From positions 62,001 through 126,000 of the forward strand of contig NZ_JABEBY010000001.1 of assembly GCF_046719765.1 (NCBI RefSeq): a stretch of 64,000 nt of DNA. Direction: 5' to 3'. Position 1 is the first letter of the stretch. The number at the start of each line of letters is the position of its first letter. The stretch is from Halonotius sp046719765 (GTDB taxonomy: Archaea > Halobacteriota > Halobacteria > Halobacteriales > Haloferacaceae). Positions 24,571-33,489 of this stretch are shown here, piece by piece. Below the pieces are notes generated by a model. The model did no database searches. It saw nothing but the letters and a program-made list of their open reading frames with translations, and was not told where the DNA came from. A program made the translations under genes and the position numbers.

Positions 24571-26535
24571 GTGCACTGTCTGTTCGTCGGTGCGGGCTCG
24601 ATTGCCTCGTCGTATGCCGCTGACCTCGCCGAGTCAGAACTCACGCTCGCCGGCGTCTGTGATCTCGACAGTGACCGCGCCGAAACGCTCGCTGCGAGCC
24701 ACGACTGCCCCGCTTTCGACGACCTCGATGCCGCGCTTGACGCCGTCGACGCGCCGCTGGTCGTCAATCTGACGAGCCACGCGGCCCACGCCGAGGTGAC
24801 GCGAACCGCCCTCGCAGCCGACCGCCACGTCTACTCCGAAAAGCCCCTTGCTCTCGACAGCGAGACGGCCGGCGAATTAGTCGAGATGGCCCGCAAGCGG
24901 AATCTCGCGCTTGGCTGCGCACCGGCATCGGTCGCGGGGCCAACCCAACAGCGCGCCCGTCGCTTGCTCGGGGAGGGCCGACTCGGCCCCGTCCAGTTGG
25001 CCTACGCCCACGCCCACGTCGGCCGCGTCACCGACTGGCACGACCGCCCCGACTCCTTTCTCTCCATCGGGCCGCTGTACGACGGTGGTGTCTACCCCCT
25101 GTCGCTGCTGGTCGCGTGGTTCGGCCCCGTCGAGCGCGTCCGGGTCGCTAACAGCCTCGATCCGTGGCCCGAGCGAGAACCCAAACAGCCCGAAGCCGAC
25201 AGCCACGTCGAGGCGACGCTAGCGTTTCGAGCCGGCCCGACGGTGCGGCTCACGGCGAGTTTCTACGCGCCGCACCGGAGCCGAGAGTTCTACGGGCTGG
25301 AACTCCACGGCGACGACGGCTCACTCTATCTCGACAACACCGGTCGGATGGAACCCGACGACGACGCCCTCCAGTACGGCGGCCTCGGTCGGTCGTACAC
25401 GACCGTCCCGCCGCAGTCGCCGGCTGACGCACGCGCCTACATCGACGCCGTAGACGACCTCGCAGCGAGCGTTGCTGCCGGCGAGCCGGATCGCCGAACA
25501 GCACGCCGCGGAGCCCACGTCGTCGCCGTCTGCAACGCCATCGAGACGGCGGCCGCGGAGGGTGGCCCGGTCGACGTATCGAGCCATGGCGTGACGGTTC
25601 CGGACGAGACAGGGTCGACGCCGGCATCGGCAGCGACAGCCAGCGATGACCACCCGCTGTCGTTGCCGCCGATTGGATTCGGCTGCTCGCGCTACCGCGG
25701 TGACGAGTATGTCGACCGCAAGGCGTCGATTGCGACCGCCCTCGATGCGGGCTATCGGCTACTCGACAGCGCGGAGCTATATGGCAACGAGTTCCGTATC
25801 GGCGACTTGCTCGACGCGCCGGGATCGCCGGATCGAGACCACCTCACGATCCTCGGGAAGGTTTGGCGAACGAACCACCAGCGGGAGCACCTGCTTGCGG
25901 CCTGTGAGGGTAGCCTCGACGAACTCGGCATCGACGCCTTCGACTGCTACATGCTCCACTGGCCCGAAGCGTGGGCCCATCAGGGATCGCTGGATCGGCT
26001 GGCCGAGAAGCCAGTAGAAACACAGGAGGCACTGACGTTTCCGACTGACGCCGACGGCGAGATCGAGACGGCGTCGATTCCGCTGGCCGAGGCGTGGGCA
26101 AATCTTGAGCAGGTCGTCGACCGCGGCTGGGCCGACAGCCTCGGCGTCTGCAACGTCTCGCGGTCGCAACTGGCAACGATTCTCGATGCGGCGTCGATCC
26201 CGCCAGCCGTCGTCCAGATCGAGCGACATCCCTACCAGCCACGATCTGAGCTTATCGAGTTCTGTCACAACCACGATATCGCCGTCGTTGCCCACTCGCC
26301 GCTGTCGGCTCCGGGGCTGTTGGACGAGCCGGTGTTGGCTGAGATCGGGGAGAAATATGACCGCTCGCCGGCCGGCGTCGTATTAGCGTGGAACGCCACC
26401 CGCGGCGTCGTCCCGATCCCGTCGAGTACGACCACCGACCACATCATCGACAACGCGGCCGCCGTGGCGACGCGACTCGACGAGCGTGACTGCGAGCGGA
26501 TCGACGCGCTCGAAGCCCCCGACTTCAGCCGCTAA
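24571..26535 (+). CDS. Gfo/Idh/MocA oxidoreductase fused to aldo/keto reductase
   Basis: 654 residues. Residues 1-about 340 are a Gfo/Idh/MocA dehydrogenase: Rossmann VGAGSIASSYA, EKPLALDSETAG, and the AHVGRVTDWHDRPDSFLSIG substrate region. Residues about 365-654 are an aldo/keto reductase: IGFGCSRYRG, LDAGYRLLDSAELYGNE (catalytic Asp and Tyr), YMLHWPEAW, and the NADP tail VPIPSSTTTDHI. Start is the GTG at 24571 with GGTGAG just upstream. Two redox domains on one chain suggest a two-step sugar oxidation/reduction (epimerisation-like). Divergent from the glycan operon, so it may belong to the same pathway. Confidence 0.85.
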   Translation: MHCLFVGAGSIASSYAADLAESELTLAGVCDLDSDRAETLAASHDCPAFDDLDAALDAVDAPLVVNLTSHAAHAEVTRTALAADRHVYSEKPLALDSETAGELVEMARKRNLALGCAPASVAGPTQQRARRLLGEGRLGPVQLAYAHAHVGRVTDWHDRPDSFLSIGPLYDGGVYPLSLLVAWFGPVERVRVANSLDPWPEREPKQPEADSHVEATLAFRAGPTVRLTASFYAPHRSREFYGLELHGDDGSLYLDNTGRMEPDDDALQYGGLGRSYTTVPPQSPADARAYIDAVDDLAASVAAGEPDRRTARRGAHVVAVCNAIETAAAEGGPVDVSSHGVTVPDETGSTPASAATASDDHPLSLPPIGFGCSRYRGDEYVDRKASIATALDAGYRLLDSAELYGNEFRIGDLLDAPGSPDRDHLTILGKVWRTNHQREHLLAACEGSLDELGIDAFDCYMLHWPEAWAHQGSLDRLAEKPVETQEALTFPTDADGEIETASIPLAEAWANLEQVVDRGWADSLGVCNVSRSQLATILDAASIPPAVVQIERHPYQPRSELIEFCHNHDIAVVAHSPLSAPGLLDEPVLAEIGEKYDRSPAGVVLAWNATRGVVPIPSSTTTDHIIDNAAAVATRLDERDCERIDALEAPDFSR

Positions 26536-26583
26536 TCGTCATGTCGGCGATACGATTATGTGGATTCCGGCCGGCGTATACGT

Positions 26584-26967
26584 ATGAGCACAGATACTGG
26601 CGGCCGCTCGCTCGACGTTGAATCGCTGAGTGGGCTCGCCTACGTCGGCATCATCGCCGCCATCGTCTCGGCGGTCATTCACCTCCGGCTCGGCGTCGGC
26701 TTCATCGACTCGCCGCTCGGAATCAGCTTCATTCTGGCTGGCCTCGGCTTTCTCGGGGCGGTCGTTCTCGTCCTCCTCAACTACCGCCGCCGGACGGTCT
26801 ATGCGGTCGGGATTCCGTTTACCGCGATCCAGATCGTCCTCTGGTACGTGTTCAACTTCGCTGCCGGCGACAAGGCGTTCCCGGCCGATGTCGGCACGCT
26901 CGGCGCGATCGATAAGCTCGCACAGGTCGTGTTGATCGCCGTGTTGGTCGTCCTGCTCCGTGAGTGA
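26584..26967 (+). CDS. four-helix membrane protein of unknown function
   Basis: 127 residues with about four hydrophobic segments: LAYVGIIAAIVSAVIHLRLG, LGISFILAGLGFLGAVVLVL, VGIPFTAIQIVLWYVFNF and LAQVVLIAVLVVLL. Haloarchaea carry conserved small membrane proteins of this shape with no known role. The ATG at 26584 follows a TATACG-like stretch. The last 8 bases overlap the next gene, which encodes a CDP-alcohol transferase, so a link to membrane lipids is possible. Confidence 0.75.
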   Translation: MSTDTGGRSLDVESLSGLAYVGIIAAIVSAVIHLRLGVGFIDSPLGISFILAGLGFLGAVVLVLLNYRRRTVYAVGIPFTAIQIVLWYVFNFAAGDKAFPADVGTLGAIDKLAQVVLIAVLVVLLRE

Positions 26968-27784
26968 TCGCGTGCGACCGTGGGCGCGCGCCGCGTCCAG
27001 TTCCAGCCACGTGGCCGTCGGCCGGGTCGGCCTCCCGCTGCTCGCGGCCGCCGTGGTTGGCCTCGCGGTTGCGGGGCTGCTTCCGGCTGAGCCCGCGGCA
27101 TGGTCGCCGCTGTCACCCGCCGCCGTCGCCGCCATCTTCGCCGCCGGACAGCTGTGGGTCGTCGCCCGCAATACCGCTCCCGCAGAACTCGGCGACGAAC
27201 CGGTCGGCTACCTCTTCGGCCTTGCAAACACGGTGACCGGGCTGCGAAGCGGGCTCTACGGCGTCGTCGCCGGCCTCGCTGTCGCCGCGCCGACAGCGGC
27301 TGTCGCGTGGCTGCCCGGCGTCTGTTACGGCGTCGGCGTCGTCTGCGACAAACTCGACGGGACGGTCGCTCGGACGGTCGGCCGGGAGACCGACCTCGGC
27401 GAGCGGCTGGATATGACCGTCGACACCGCCGGCTTCGTCGCCGCGCCGCTTGTCGCCGTCTGCTGGGGGTTGCTGCCGTGGTGGTATCTGTCGCTGTCGG
27501 CGGCGCGATACGTCTTTCTTGGCGTGCGGTGGCTGCGGCGCGCCCGCGGCCTGCCGGTCTTTGATCGCCCCGACAGCGACCTCGGCAAATACCTCGCGGG
27601 CGTCCAGATGGGCTTTCTGACGGCTGTGTTGCTGCCAGCGGTGCCGACCGCCCTCGGCTGGCGGCTCGCGCCGGTCGTCCTCGCGCCGTCGCTGGCGGTC
27701 TTCGGCCGGGATATCCTGGCGATCAGCGGGTTCTATCCCCCGAGTCGCGGTGCTGACGCCGCCAGCTCCAGCGACGAAGCTTAA
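26960..27784 (+). CDS. CDP-alcohol phosphatidyltransferase family protein
   Basis: 274 residues, multi-pass membrane enzyme. The CDP-alcohol motif is complete: CDKLDGTVAR, then eight residues, GERLDMTVD, fitting D-x2-DG-x2-AR-x8-G-x3-D-x3-D. It moves a phosphoalcohol from a CDP-activated substrate, probably building an archaetidyl-type phospholipid head group. Start is the GTG at 26960, overlapping the previous gene. It is followed closely by two other small membrane enzymes, making a lipid-related run. Exact substrate not predictable. Confidence 0.83.
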   Translation: MSDRVRPWARAASSSSHVAVGRVGLPLLAAAVVGLAVAGLLPAEPAAWSPLSPAAVAAIFAAGQLWVVARNTAPAELGDEPVGYLFGLANTVTGLRSGLYGVVAGLAVAAPTAAVAWLPGVCYGVGVVCDKLDGTVARTVGRETDLGERLDMTVDTAGFVAAPLVAVCWGLLPWWYLSLSAARYVFLGVRWLRRARGLPVFDRPDSDLGKYLAGVQMGFLTAVLLPAVPTALGWRLAPVVLAPSLAVFGRDILAISGFYPPSRGADAASSSDEA

Positions 27785-27808
27785 CCCGCCTGCCGTCGTA
27801 GTTTTCCC

Positions 27809-28342
27809 GTGCTCTTCCCGACTCACCTCGTTGTCGCCGCCGGCATCGGTATCGTGAGTCGGTTCCGTGCCGTGTCGGCGACGGGTCGTGCGACCCGACC
27901 GCCGCTGTCTCTCGGCTGGCTCGTTGTCGGTGCCGCCCTGCCTGATCTCATCGACAAACCGCTGGGGATGGCCGGCGTGACGGAACTCTACCACTCGATC
28001 GGCCACAGCGCGATCCTGCTGGCGGTTGCGCTCGTCGTCGCCCTCGCCGACCGGCGTGGCGGTGCCCTCGCAAGCAGGCGGGGGCTTTCGCTCGCCATCG
28101 GCTGGGGGTCGCATCTGTTCCTTGACGCCGTTCACGTCGTCATCAACGGCCGGCCGAGCGACGCGCTGTTTCTCGGCTGGCCGGTCGTGTCGCCGCCGAA
28201 TCCGCCTGCGATCCCGCCGGGCGAGTTTGTTTGGTTCTACCTCGGTAGTCCGTCGTTTTACCTCGAACTGCTGCTGTGGCTCGCGGTCGGCGTGCTCGTC
28301 GTGTGGTCGCTGCGGCGCAGGGCCAGCGACACACCGACCTGA
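27809..28342 (+). CDS. DUF457/YdjM-like membrane-bound metal-dependent hydrolase
   Basis: 177 residues starting at a GTG (LFPTHLVVAAGIGI). PDLIDKP, HSIGHSA and WGSHLFLDAVH carry the conserved Asp and His residues of the family, set between hydrophobic helices. Family members are membrane proteins thought to bind a metal; biochemical function is not established. It sits between the CDP-alcohol transferase and the PAP2 phosphatase on the same strand. Confidence 0.75.
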   Translation: MLFPTHLVVAAGIGIVSRFRAVSATGRATRPPLSLGWLVVGAALPDLIDKPLGMAGVTELYHSIGHSAILLAVALVVALADRRGGALASRRGLSLAIGWGSHLFLDAVHVVINGRPSDALFLGWPVVSPPNPPAIPPGEFVWFYLGSPSFYLELLLWLAVGVLVVWSLRRRASDTPT

Positions 28343-28392
28343 GTCGATGACGCCGGGGCTTTGAGGCTCCAACGCGATGGTTCGCCAACCAC

Positions 28393-28950
28393 ATGACGGG
28401 ACTCCTTGCCGAGGTCGGTGTCATAATCGTCGGGCTCGACCAGCTTGTCGCCGACCTGCTCGTTTCGATCCGCGACCCCGCGATCACGAAGGTGATGAAC
28501 TCGGTCACCGGCCTTGGCTCGGCGACCGCGGCGGCGGTCGTCGTCGGCCTGTTCTATCTGGCTGACTGGCACGAGGAGGTCGGGACATCGGTGCTCGCCC
28601 TCGGACTCACCGGGCCTGTCGTGCTGACGTTGATGGGGCTCGTCCAGCGACCGTTCCCGCCGAACCCGGTCTGTGTCACGAGCGGCGAGATGGTCGCCCA
28701 CTCGTTTCCGTCCGGCCACGCGGCCGGTGTCACCGTCTTTGCCCTGCTCGCCGCGCGCTCCGAGCGGCTGCCGCTCGTGCCGACGGTCGCCCTTGCTGCG
28801 ATGGTTGCGGTCTCGCGGATGTATCTCGGGACGCACTATCTCTCGGATACCATCGTGGGCATCGGGATCGGTGCGGCCGCCTTCTTCATTGCGACGCGAT
28901 GGCTAACCGACAGCCGGAAATCGATCGTAACGTATCTGCAAAATCGATAG
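28393..28950 (+). CDS. PAP2-family membrane phosphatase
   Basis: 185 residues, about five helices. The acid-phosphatase motifs are visible: LVQRPFPPNP (motif 1), SFPSGHAAG (motif 2) and SRMYLGTHYLSDTIVG (motif 3, with catalytic His). It likely dephosphorylates a lipid phosphate or polyprenyl diphosphate at the membrane. The preceding genes point the same way. Convergent with the dehydrogenase gene, leaving six bases between them. Confidence 0.85.
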   Translation: MTGLLAEVGVIIVGLDQLVADLLVSIRDPAITKVMNSVTGLGSATAAAVVVGLFYLADWHEEVGTSVLALGLTGPVVLTLMGLVQRPFPPNPVCVTSGEMVAHSFPSGHAAGVTVFALLAARSERLPLVPTVALAAMVAVSRMYLGTHYLSDTIVGIGIGAAAFFIATRWLTDSRKSIVTYLQNR

Positions 28951-28956
28951 GTGAGG

Positions 28957-29943
28957 TTAGTAGGTGAGGACGACCTGCAGCACCGATTCGTCGCGTGCGT
29001 CGAGCAGTTCGTAGGCATCGGCCGCCTCACTGAACGGCACGCGGTGGCTGATGAGTCGCTCGCAGTCCAGCCGGTCAAGCCACTCGACGGCGGTGTCGAA
29101 CCGCCGTTTTCGATCCCAGCGGCCGCGACGAGCGGGGTCAATCGTGCTTACCTGACTGGAGACGAGTTCGATCCGATCACGGTGGAAGCTCCCGCCGAGA
29201 TCGATCGGGGCGCGTTTCTCGCCGTACCATGAGCCGACGACGACACGGCCATCGTAGCCGACGGCGTCGATGGCGTCGTTGAGGACGGCCGGCTCCCCGG
29301 AGAGTTCGACCGCGAGATCGCAGTCGCCGACTTCGGCCGCAGCCGCCTCGGGCGTCAGCGTTCGATCCGCGCCCATCGCGGTCGCCGCCTCCCGGCGGGT
29401 GGCGATCGGTTCGACGACAACGAGCTCGCCAAGCGGAAACGCCGACAGCAGCCGGGTCGTACAGAGGCCGACGACACCCGCGCCGAACACGACAACCGAC
29501 TCGCCGAGCCGCGGCTCGCTGTCGAGGACAAGATTGGTCGCGGTTTCGACCGTCGGCAATAGGCTACCGTGGGCGGGCGAGACGCCATCGGGCAGCGGCA
29601 CGAGGTCGTCAGGATCGGCCGCGAACCGCGTCTGGTGAGGTCGAAAGGCGAAGACCGAGCGATCCAGCCACTCGTCGGCAACGTCGCTGCCGGTCTCGAC
29701 GACGGTGCCGGCGGCGGCGTAGCCGTACCGTAGCGGGTATTCGAAGGTGTCGTCGAACGCTTCGATGTTCTCGTCGACCGGGAGGTCGTCGGGGGCCTCA
29801 TCGCGGTAGACGAGCAGTTCCGTCCCGGCACTGATCGCCGAGGCGTCGGTGGCGACGACGACCTCGTCGGCGGCGGGGTCGACGCTAACCGGGCGATGAT
29901 CGACCGTCTCCGGGGCAGTGAAGTACAGTGCGGTGTCGCTCAT
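28957..29943 (-). CDS. medium-chain zinc-type dehydrogenase/reductase
   Basis: 328 residues. N-terminal GroES-like part (ISAGTELLVYRDEAP, RYGYAAAGTVVETG), then a Rossmann domain (VVVFGAGVVGLCTTRLLS, VVEPIATRREAATAMGAD) and VAVELSGEPAVLNDAID. The catalytic zinc ligands of true alcohol dehydrogenases are not clearly conserved: SAGTE replaces the CxxD/H region. The enzyme may be closer to zinc-less BchC-like or quinone reductase members. Substrate unknown. A GTP cyclohydrolase III gene lies 33 bases upstream on the same strand. Confidence 0.8.
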   Translation of the reverse strand: MSDTALYFTAPETVDHRPVSVDPAADEVVVATDASAISAGTELLVYRDEAPDDLPVDENIEAFDDTFEYPLRYGYAAAGTVVETGSDVADEWLDRSVFAFRPHQTRFAADPDDLVPLPDGVSPAHGSLLPTVETATNLVLDSEPRLGESVVVFGAGVVGLCTTRLLSAFPLGELVVVEPIATRREAATAMGADRTLTPEAAAAEVGDCDLAVELSGEPAVLNDAIDAVGYDGRVVVGSWYGEKRAPIDLGGSFHRDRIELVSSQVSTIDPARRGRWDRKRRFDTAVEWLDRLDCERLISHRVPFSEAADAYELLDARDESVLQVVLTY

Positions 29944-29976
29944 TGGGTGGGCGGCGATCGATCGCAGCAGGGCATC

Positions 29977-30753
29977 TCAGTCGTCTCCGGTCGTTGCCTG
30001 TGGGTGGTCGAATTCGACGATCGTTCCTTCGTATCGGCAGTCTTCGAGGGCGTGTTTGGCGGCGTAGCCCGCGTCGTGGGCCGTCGTCCCGCGGCCGACG
30101 CCGACCTTCAGCTCAACGCCGACATCGCGTTCGACGTGGTCGATGGCCGCTCGGTAGTCGGCCGACGAGAGATCCGGACAGACGGCGATGATGTTGTCGC
30201 CGCCGACAAAGAATGAGAGCGCGCCGTGGGCCTCCCGCAGATACTCCATCAGCGAGGCGTAGCTGCGCTCGATGTGGATAAAGGAATCAAACTCGTTGAG
30301 TTGGTCGGTGTATTTGCCCGTCGCGTCGTTGACATCGAAGTGGGCGATATGTGTCGTGGCATCGGCGTCGGCATCCAGCGGCTCGCCGGCCAGTACCTCG
30401 GTGCGCCCCTCGTCTTGGGCACTGCCGGCGGCCTGAATCTGCTCGGTCGCCGCATCGAGGGCGGCCGCCGGCGTTTCGGCGGTACCGATCCCGAGGCTGA
30501 CGGTGACCGGATACCGGTTGCGGACGCTTTCCTGGAGGGCGGTGTGGCCGGCGCGGCCGATGCCGTTGGTGACGGCGATCATGTTGTCGAACCGGCTGAA
30601 GAAGACGTAGCCGCCGCGGCTGCCGATGAACTGCGCGAGGTCGGCAAACAGCCGGGACTGCATGGTTTGGAGATCCATCTCCCGGCGCGGCTCGGGGGTA
30701 ACCGTCCAGGGGCCGTAGTTGTCGATCTGAATGAGAGTCAGCTGGGTCGTCAC
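29977..30753 (-). CDS. gch3: GTP cyclohydrolase III
   Basis: 258 residues from a GTG. TLIQIDNYGPWTVTPEPRREMDLQTMQS, YVFFSRFDNMIAVTNGI and LSFFVGGDNIIAVCPDL carry the two GGDEF-like ferredoxin folds of the archaeal enzyme (Gch3/ArfA). It opens GTP to 2-amino-5-formylamino-6-ribosylaminopyrimidinone phosphate, the first step of riboflavin and deazaflavin F420 biosynthesis in archaea. It may share a transcript with the downstream dehydrogenase. No other flavin genes are in the window except dodecin, which binds flavins. Confidence 0.92.
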   Translation of the reverse strand: MTTQLTLIQIDNYGPWTVTPEPRREMDLQTMQSRLFADLAQFIGSRGGYVFFSRFDNMIAVTNGIGRAGHTALQESVRNRYPVTVSLGIGTAETPAAALDAATEQIQAAGSAQDEGRTEVLAGEPLDADADATTHIAHFDVNDATGKYTDQLNEFDSFIHIERSYASLMEYLREAHGALSFFVGGDNIIAVCPDLSSADYRAAIDHVERDVGVELKVGVGRGTTAHDAGYAAKHALEDCRYEGTIVEFDHPQATTGDD

Positions 30754-30845
30754 GCCGATTCATACGTGACGCTACAGTTAGTGTCTTTCCGTTAGCGGGT
30801 GTGGCGAACCGAGCGTTTCAATTCGGTACGGCGGCGAGACCCTCC

Positions 30846-31649
30846 ATGAGCTACGAGGGGATCGTCCTCGATGTCGACGGCACGGTTGTCCGGGAGTCAG
30901 CACCGATCGACGGCGCGGCCGAGGGGCTGGCGGCCGTCGAGGATGCAGGGCTTCGTCGGGTATTTTGTTCGAACAACCCGATCGAACGATCGGCGGCCTA
31001 CGAGGCGCGGTTCGCCGAGGCTGGATTTACCATCTCGGCCGAGGAAGTGTTCACCGCCGGGACGATCACCACCGACTACCTCCAAGCCGAACACGCCGAC
31101 GAGCAGGTGTTTCTCGTCGGCGAGGCTGGCCTCCGTGACCAACTCGTCGACGCCGGGCTCTCGGTGACAACCGATCCGCGAGCAGCGGATGTCGTCGTCG
31201 GCTCACTCTCCCGGGAGTTCGGCTACGAAACGCTCTGTGAGACGATCATCGCGCTCGACGACGACACGACCTTCGTCGGCACTGACCCGGATACAGTCAT
31301 CCCACAGGATGGCCCCAACCGCCCGGGGTCAGGGGCGATCATTCACGCGATGGAGGGCGTCACCGACCGCTCGGTCGACGTGATCTGTGGGAAACCGTCG
31401 GCGTACGCCCGCAAAACGGTAGTTGACTACCTTGGTGTCCCCGGCGAGAAGTGTCTCGTCGTCGGCGACCGACTCAACACCGACATTCAACTCGGCGCGG
31501 CCGCCGGAATGACGACGGTGTTGGTGACAACCGGGATCATGAACCGATCGGCTGTGGCGGACTCGGCAGTCACGCCGGACTACGTTATCGACTCGCTGGC
31601 TGATCTTGCTGCCGTCATCGACGGGACGGCCGAGCCGTATCCCGCCTGA
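30846..31649 (+). CDS. HAD-IIA family phosphatase (NagD-like)
   Basis: 267 residues. Motif I GIVLDVDGTVV (D9, D11), motif II SNNP, a lysine in CGKPSAYARK, and motif III VVGDRLNTDIQLGAAAGM. The layout matches HAD-IIA sugar or glycolate phosphatases (NagD, AraL, phosphoglycolate phosphatase). Exact substrate is not predictable. The ATG at 30846 precedes the catalytic motif by the usual distance; the upstream GTG at 30801 would add 15 atypical residues. Confidence 0.87.
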   Translation: MSYEGIVLDVDGTVVRESAPIDGAAEGLAAVEDAGLRRVFCSNNPIERSAAYEARFAEAGFTISAEEVFTAGTITTDYLQAEHADEQVFLVGEAGLRDQLVDAGLSVTTDPRAADVVVGSLSREFGYETLCETIIALDDDTTFVGTDPDTVIPQDGPNRPGSGAIIHAMEGVTDRSVDVICGKPSAYARKTVVDYLGVPGEKCLVVGDRLNTDIQLGAAAGMTTVLVTTGIMNRSAVADSAVTPDYVIDSLADLAAVIDGTAEPYPA

Positions 31650-31707
31650 GATCGTGTGTGGTACTGTCTGACAAAGGTTTATATTAGTCGGTCGCATGGT
31701 ATCGGCT

Positions 31708-31848
31708 ATGGTACAGAGCGATTCACCGTACGTCTTCGGTGCTGCACCGCCGACACCGGCCCGTCACGATCCCGAAGGTCGTGATCTTGTGATTATCGAT
31801 GGGACGGCGATGACCTACCGACACCACCGCGTTCGACAGCAAGCGTAG
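31708..31848 (+). CDS. 46-residue leaderless small protein
   Basis: Reads MVQSDSPYVFGAAPPTPARH, then DPEGRDLVIIDGTAMTYRHHRVRQQA. A clear TATA box TTTATATTA at 31678-31686 puts the predicted transcription start at or beside this ATG, which favours it over the in-frame ATG at 31696. No family recognised; the VIIDGTAMTYRHH segment looks like a short ordered core. Convergent with the UPF0173 gene. A proper promoter and clean frame argue for a real gene. Confidence 0.6.
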   Translation: MVQSDSPYVFGAAPPTPARHDPEGRDLVIIDGTAMTYRHHRVRQQA

Positions 31849-31887
31849 GTCGCTCCGAACGGGGCTCTCGTGGCCGCAGCACCGTCG

Positions 31888-32619
31888 TTAGTCGAGAGCG
31901 ACCGATTCCTCACCGTCGAGGATGTGTGTCTCCGCGCCGCTGCCGGTCGCCCGCACCTCCCGTTCCCACTCGTCGGTATCGACTTCGATCGGCGGGAAGG
32001 TGTCGTAATGCATCGGGAAGGCGTGCTCCACGTCAAGCCAGTCGACGGCGACAGCCGCCTGCATGGGCCCCATCGTGAAGTGATCGCCGATCGGAACGGC
32101 CGCGGCGTCGGGGTCGAGATACGGCCCGATCACGTCTTTCATCTCGCTCATCAGGCTGGTGTCGCCGGCGTGGTAGAACGTCGTCGACTCGCTGTCTTCG
32201 AGCTGGCTTGGTTTGGTGTCGCTGACGACGAAGCCGGCGGGCATCCCGCCCTCATACTCGTGGTCGGTGTTGATCCCGTTGGTGTGGTCGGCCCGCACCA
32301 TCGACACGACGGCATCGCCGCATTCGACGGTGCCGCCGAGGTTCATCCCGATGCCGCCGACGGCGTCCTCAAAGCCGAGTTCGCTTGTGGCGTAGCTGAC
32401 GATCTCGGGGGTCGCCACCAGCGTCGCGTCCGCGAAGTGTTCGGCGTGGCCGATGTGGTCGGCGTGGCCGTGGGTGAGCAGGAGGTAATCAGGCGTCTCG
32501 ACATCCTCGGGTTCCAACGTGGTGTGGGCGTTGTCGAAGAAGGGGTCGATCAGCAGCGTTGTGTCGTCGACCGTGAGGTGCCATGCGGAGTGCCCGTGAT
32601 AGGTGAGTTCAAACGTCAT
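31888..32619 (-). CDS. UPF0173-family metal-dependent hydrolase
   Basis: 243 residues, metallo-beta-lactamase fold: ELTYHGHSAWHL, LIDPFF, the THGHADHIGH metal motif, DHTNG, FYHAGDTSLM and FPMHYDTFPPIE. Proteins of this family resemble UlaG and other small MBL hydrolases; the substrate is not known. A TATA box (CTTTTATATG on the complementary strand, 32646-32655) lies 31 bases before the ATG. Confidence 0.87.
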   Translation of the reverse strand: MTFELTYHGHSAWHLTVDDTTLLIDPFFDNAHTTLEPEDVETPDYLLLTHGHADHIGHAEHFADATLVATPEIVSYATSELGFEDAVGGIGMNLGGTVECGDAVVSMVRADHTNGINTDHEYEGGMPAGFVVSDTKPSQLEDSESTTFYHAGDTSLMSEMKDVIGPYLDPDAAAVPIGDHFTMGPMQAAVAVDWLDVEHAFPMHYDTFPPIEVDTDEWEREVRATGSGAETHILDGEESVALD

Positions 32620-32645
32620 AGTCAGTGTACATTACCGCCAGCAGC

Positions 32646-32687
32646 CATATAAAAGTCGGCCGCGGTGACCACAACACGTTTTTATCC
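32646..32687. promoter_or_regulatory. divergent promoter region
   Basis: Two TATA-like boxes 30 bases apart: CTTTTATATG read on the minus strand at 32646-32655 for the UPF0173 gene, and GTTTTTATCC on the plus strand at 32678-32687 for the FAH-family gene (ATG 32706). Both predict transcripts with hardly any leader. Confidence 0.55.
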
Positions 32688-32705
32688 ACCACGACGACGC
32701 GTGGT

Positions 32706-33446
32706 ATGCATCTCGTCCGCTTCCGCGATCCCGCCGGCACCGTTCGACAGGGCACCGCCACCGACAACACCGTCGCCTTCGGCGACCAAGAGTACGCCCG
32801 CGACAGCGTCGACATCCTCCCGCCCTGTGAGCCGACGAAGATCATCTGTGTCGGCCGCAACTACGCCGACCACGCCGCCGAGCGCGATTCGGATGTACCG
32901 GATCGCCCGCTGTTGTTCCTCAAACCACCGAACGCCGTCGCCGCCCCGGGGTCGACGGTGACGCTACCAGCGGGCAAGGAGCGGATCGACTGGGAGGCCG
33001 AGTTTGCGGTCGTCATCGACGAGCAGTGTCGAAACGTTGACGAAGCTGATGCTCTCGATGTCGTCAGGGGCTACACCTGTCTCAACGATCTCTCCAACCG
33101 CGACGATCAAGACCGCGAACAGAACTGGGTGCGCGGGAAGGCCTTCGACAACGCCGCGCCGCTCGGCCCGGTGATAGCGACGCCCGAGGAGGTGCCCGAC
33201 GACGCCAGCATCGAACTTCGAGTCAACGGCGAGACCAAGCAGGACGCCACAATCGACCAGTTTTACTTCTCAGTCTCGGAGCTGATCGCCGAAATCACCG
33301 AGTACATGACATTGGAGCCGGGCGACGTGATCTCAACGGGGACACCCGCGGGTGTCGGCGCGCTTGCCGATTGCGATCACGTCGAAGTCGAGATCGAAGG
33401 GATCGGCACGCTGGAGCATGACGTGGTGATCCCGAATAGCGACTGA
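32706..33446 (+). CDS. fumarylacetoacetate hydrolase (FAH) family protein
   Basis: 246 residues. CVGRNYADHAAE, LFLKPPNAV, WEAEFAVVID, GYTCLNDLSNRD, GKAFDNAAPLGP and GDVISTGTPAGVG carry the metal-binding Glu/Asp residues of the FAH fold. Family enzymes include acylpyruvases, 2-hydroxyhepta-2,4-diene-dioate isomerases and oxaloacetate decarboxylases; which reaction applies here cannot be decided. The ATG at 32706 fits the TATA box 23 bases upstream. Confidence 0.87.
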   Translation: MHLVRFRDPAGTVRQGTATDNTVAFGDQEYARDSVDILPPCEPTKIICVGRNYADHAAERDSDVPDRPLLFLKPPNAVAAPGSTVTLPAGKERIDWEAEFAVVIDEQCRNVDEADALDVVRGYTCLNDLSNRDDQDREQNWVRGKAFDNAAPLGPVIATPEEVPDDASIELRVNGETKQDATIDQFYFSVSELIAEITEYMTLEPGDVISTGTPAGVGALADCDHVEVEIEGIGTLEHDVVIPNSD

Positions 33447-33489
33447 TCGGCCCCGAAGCGTTTTGAGTCATGCCGAGCTACGGAGTTGT

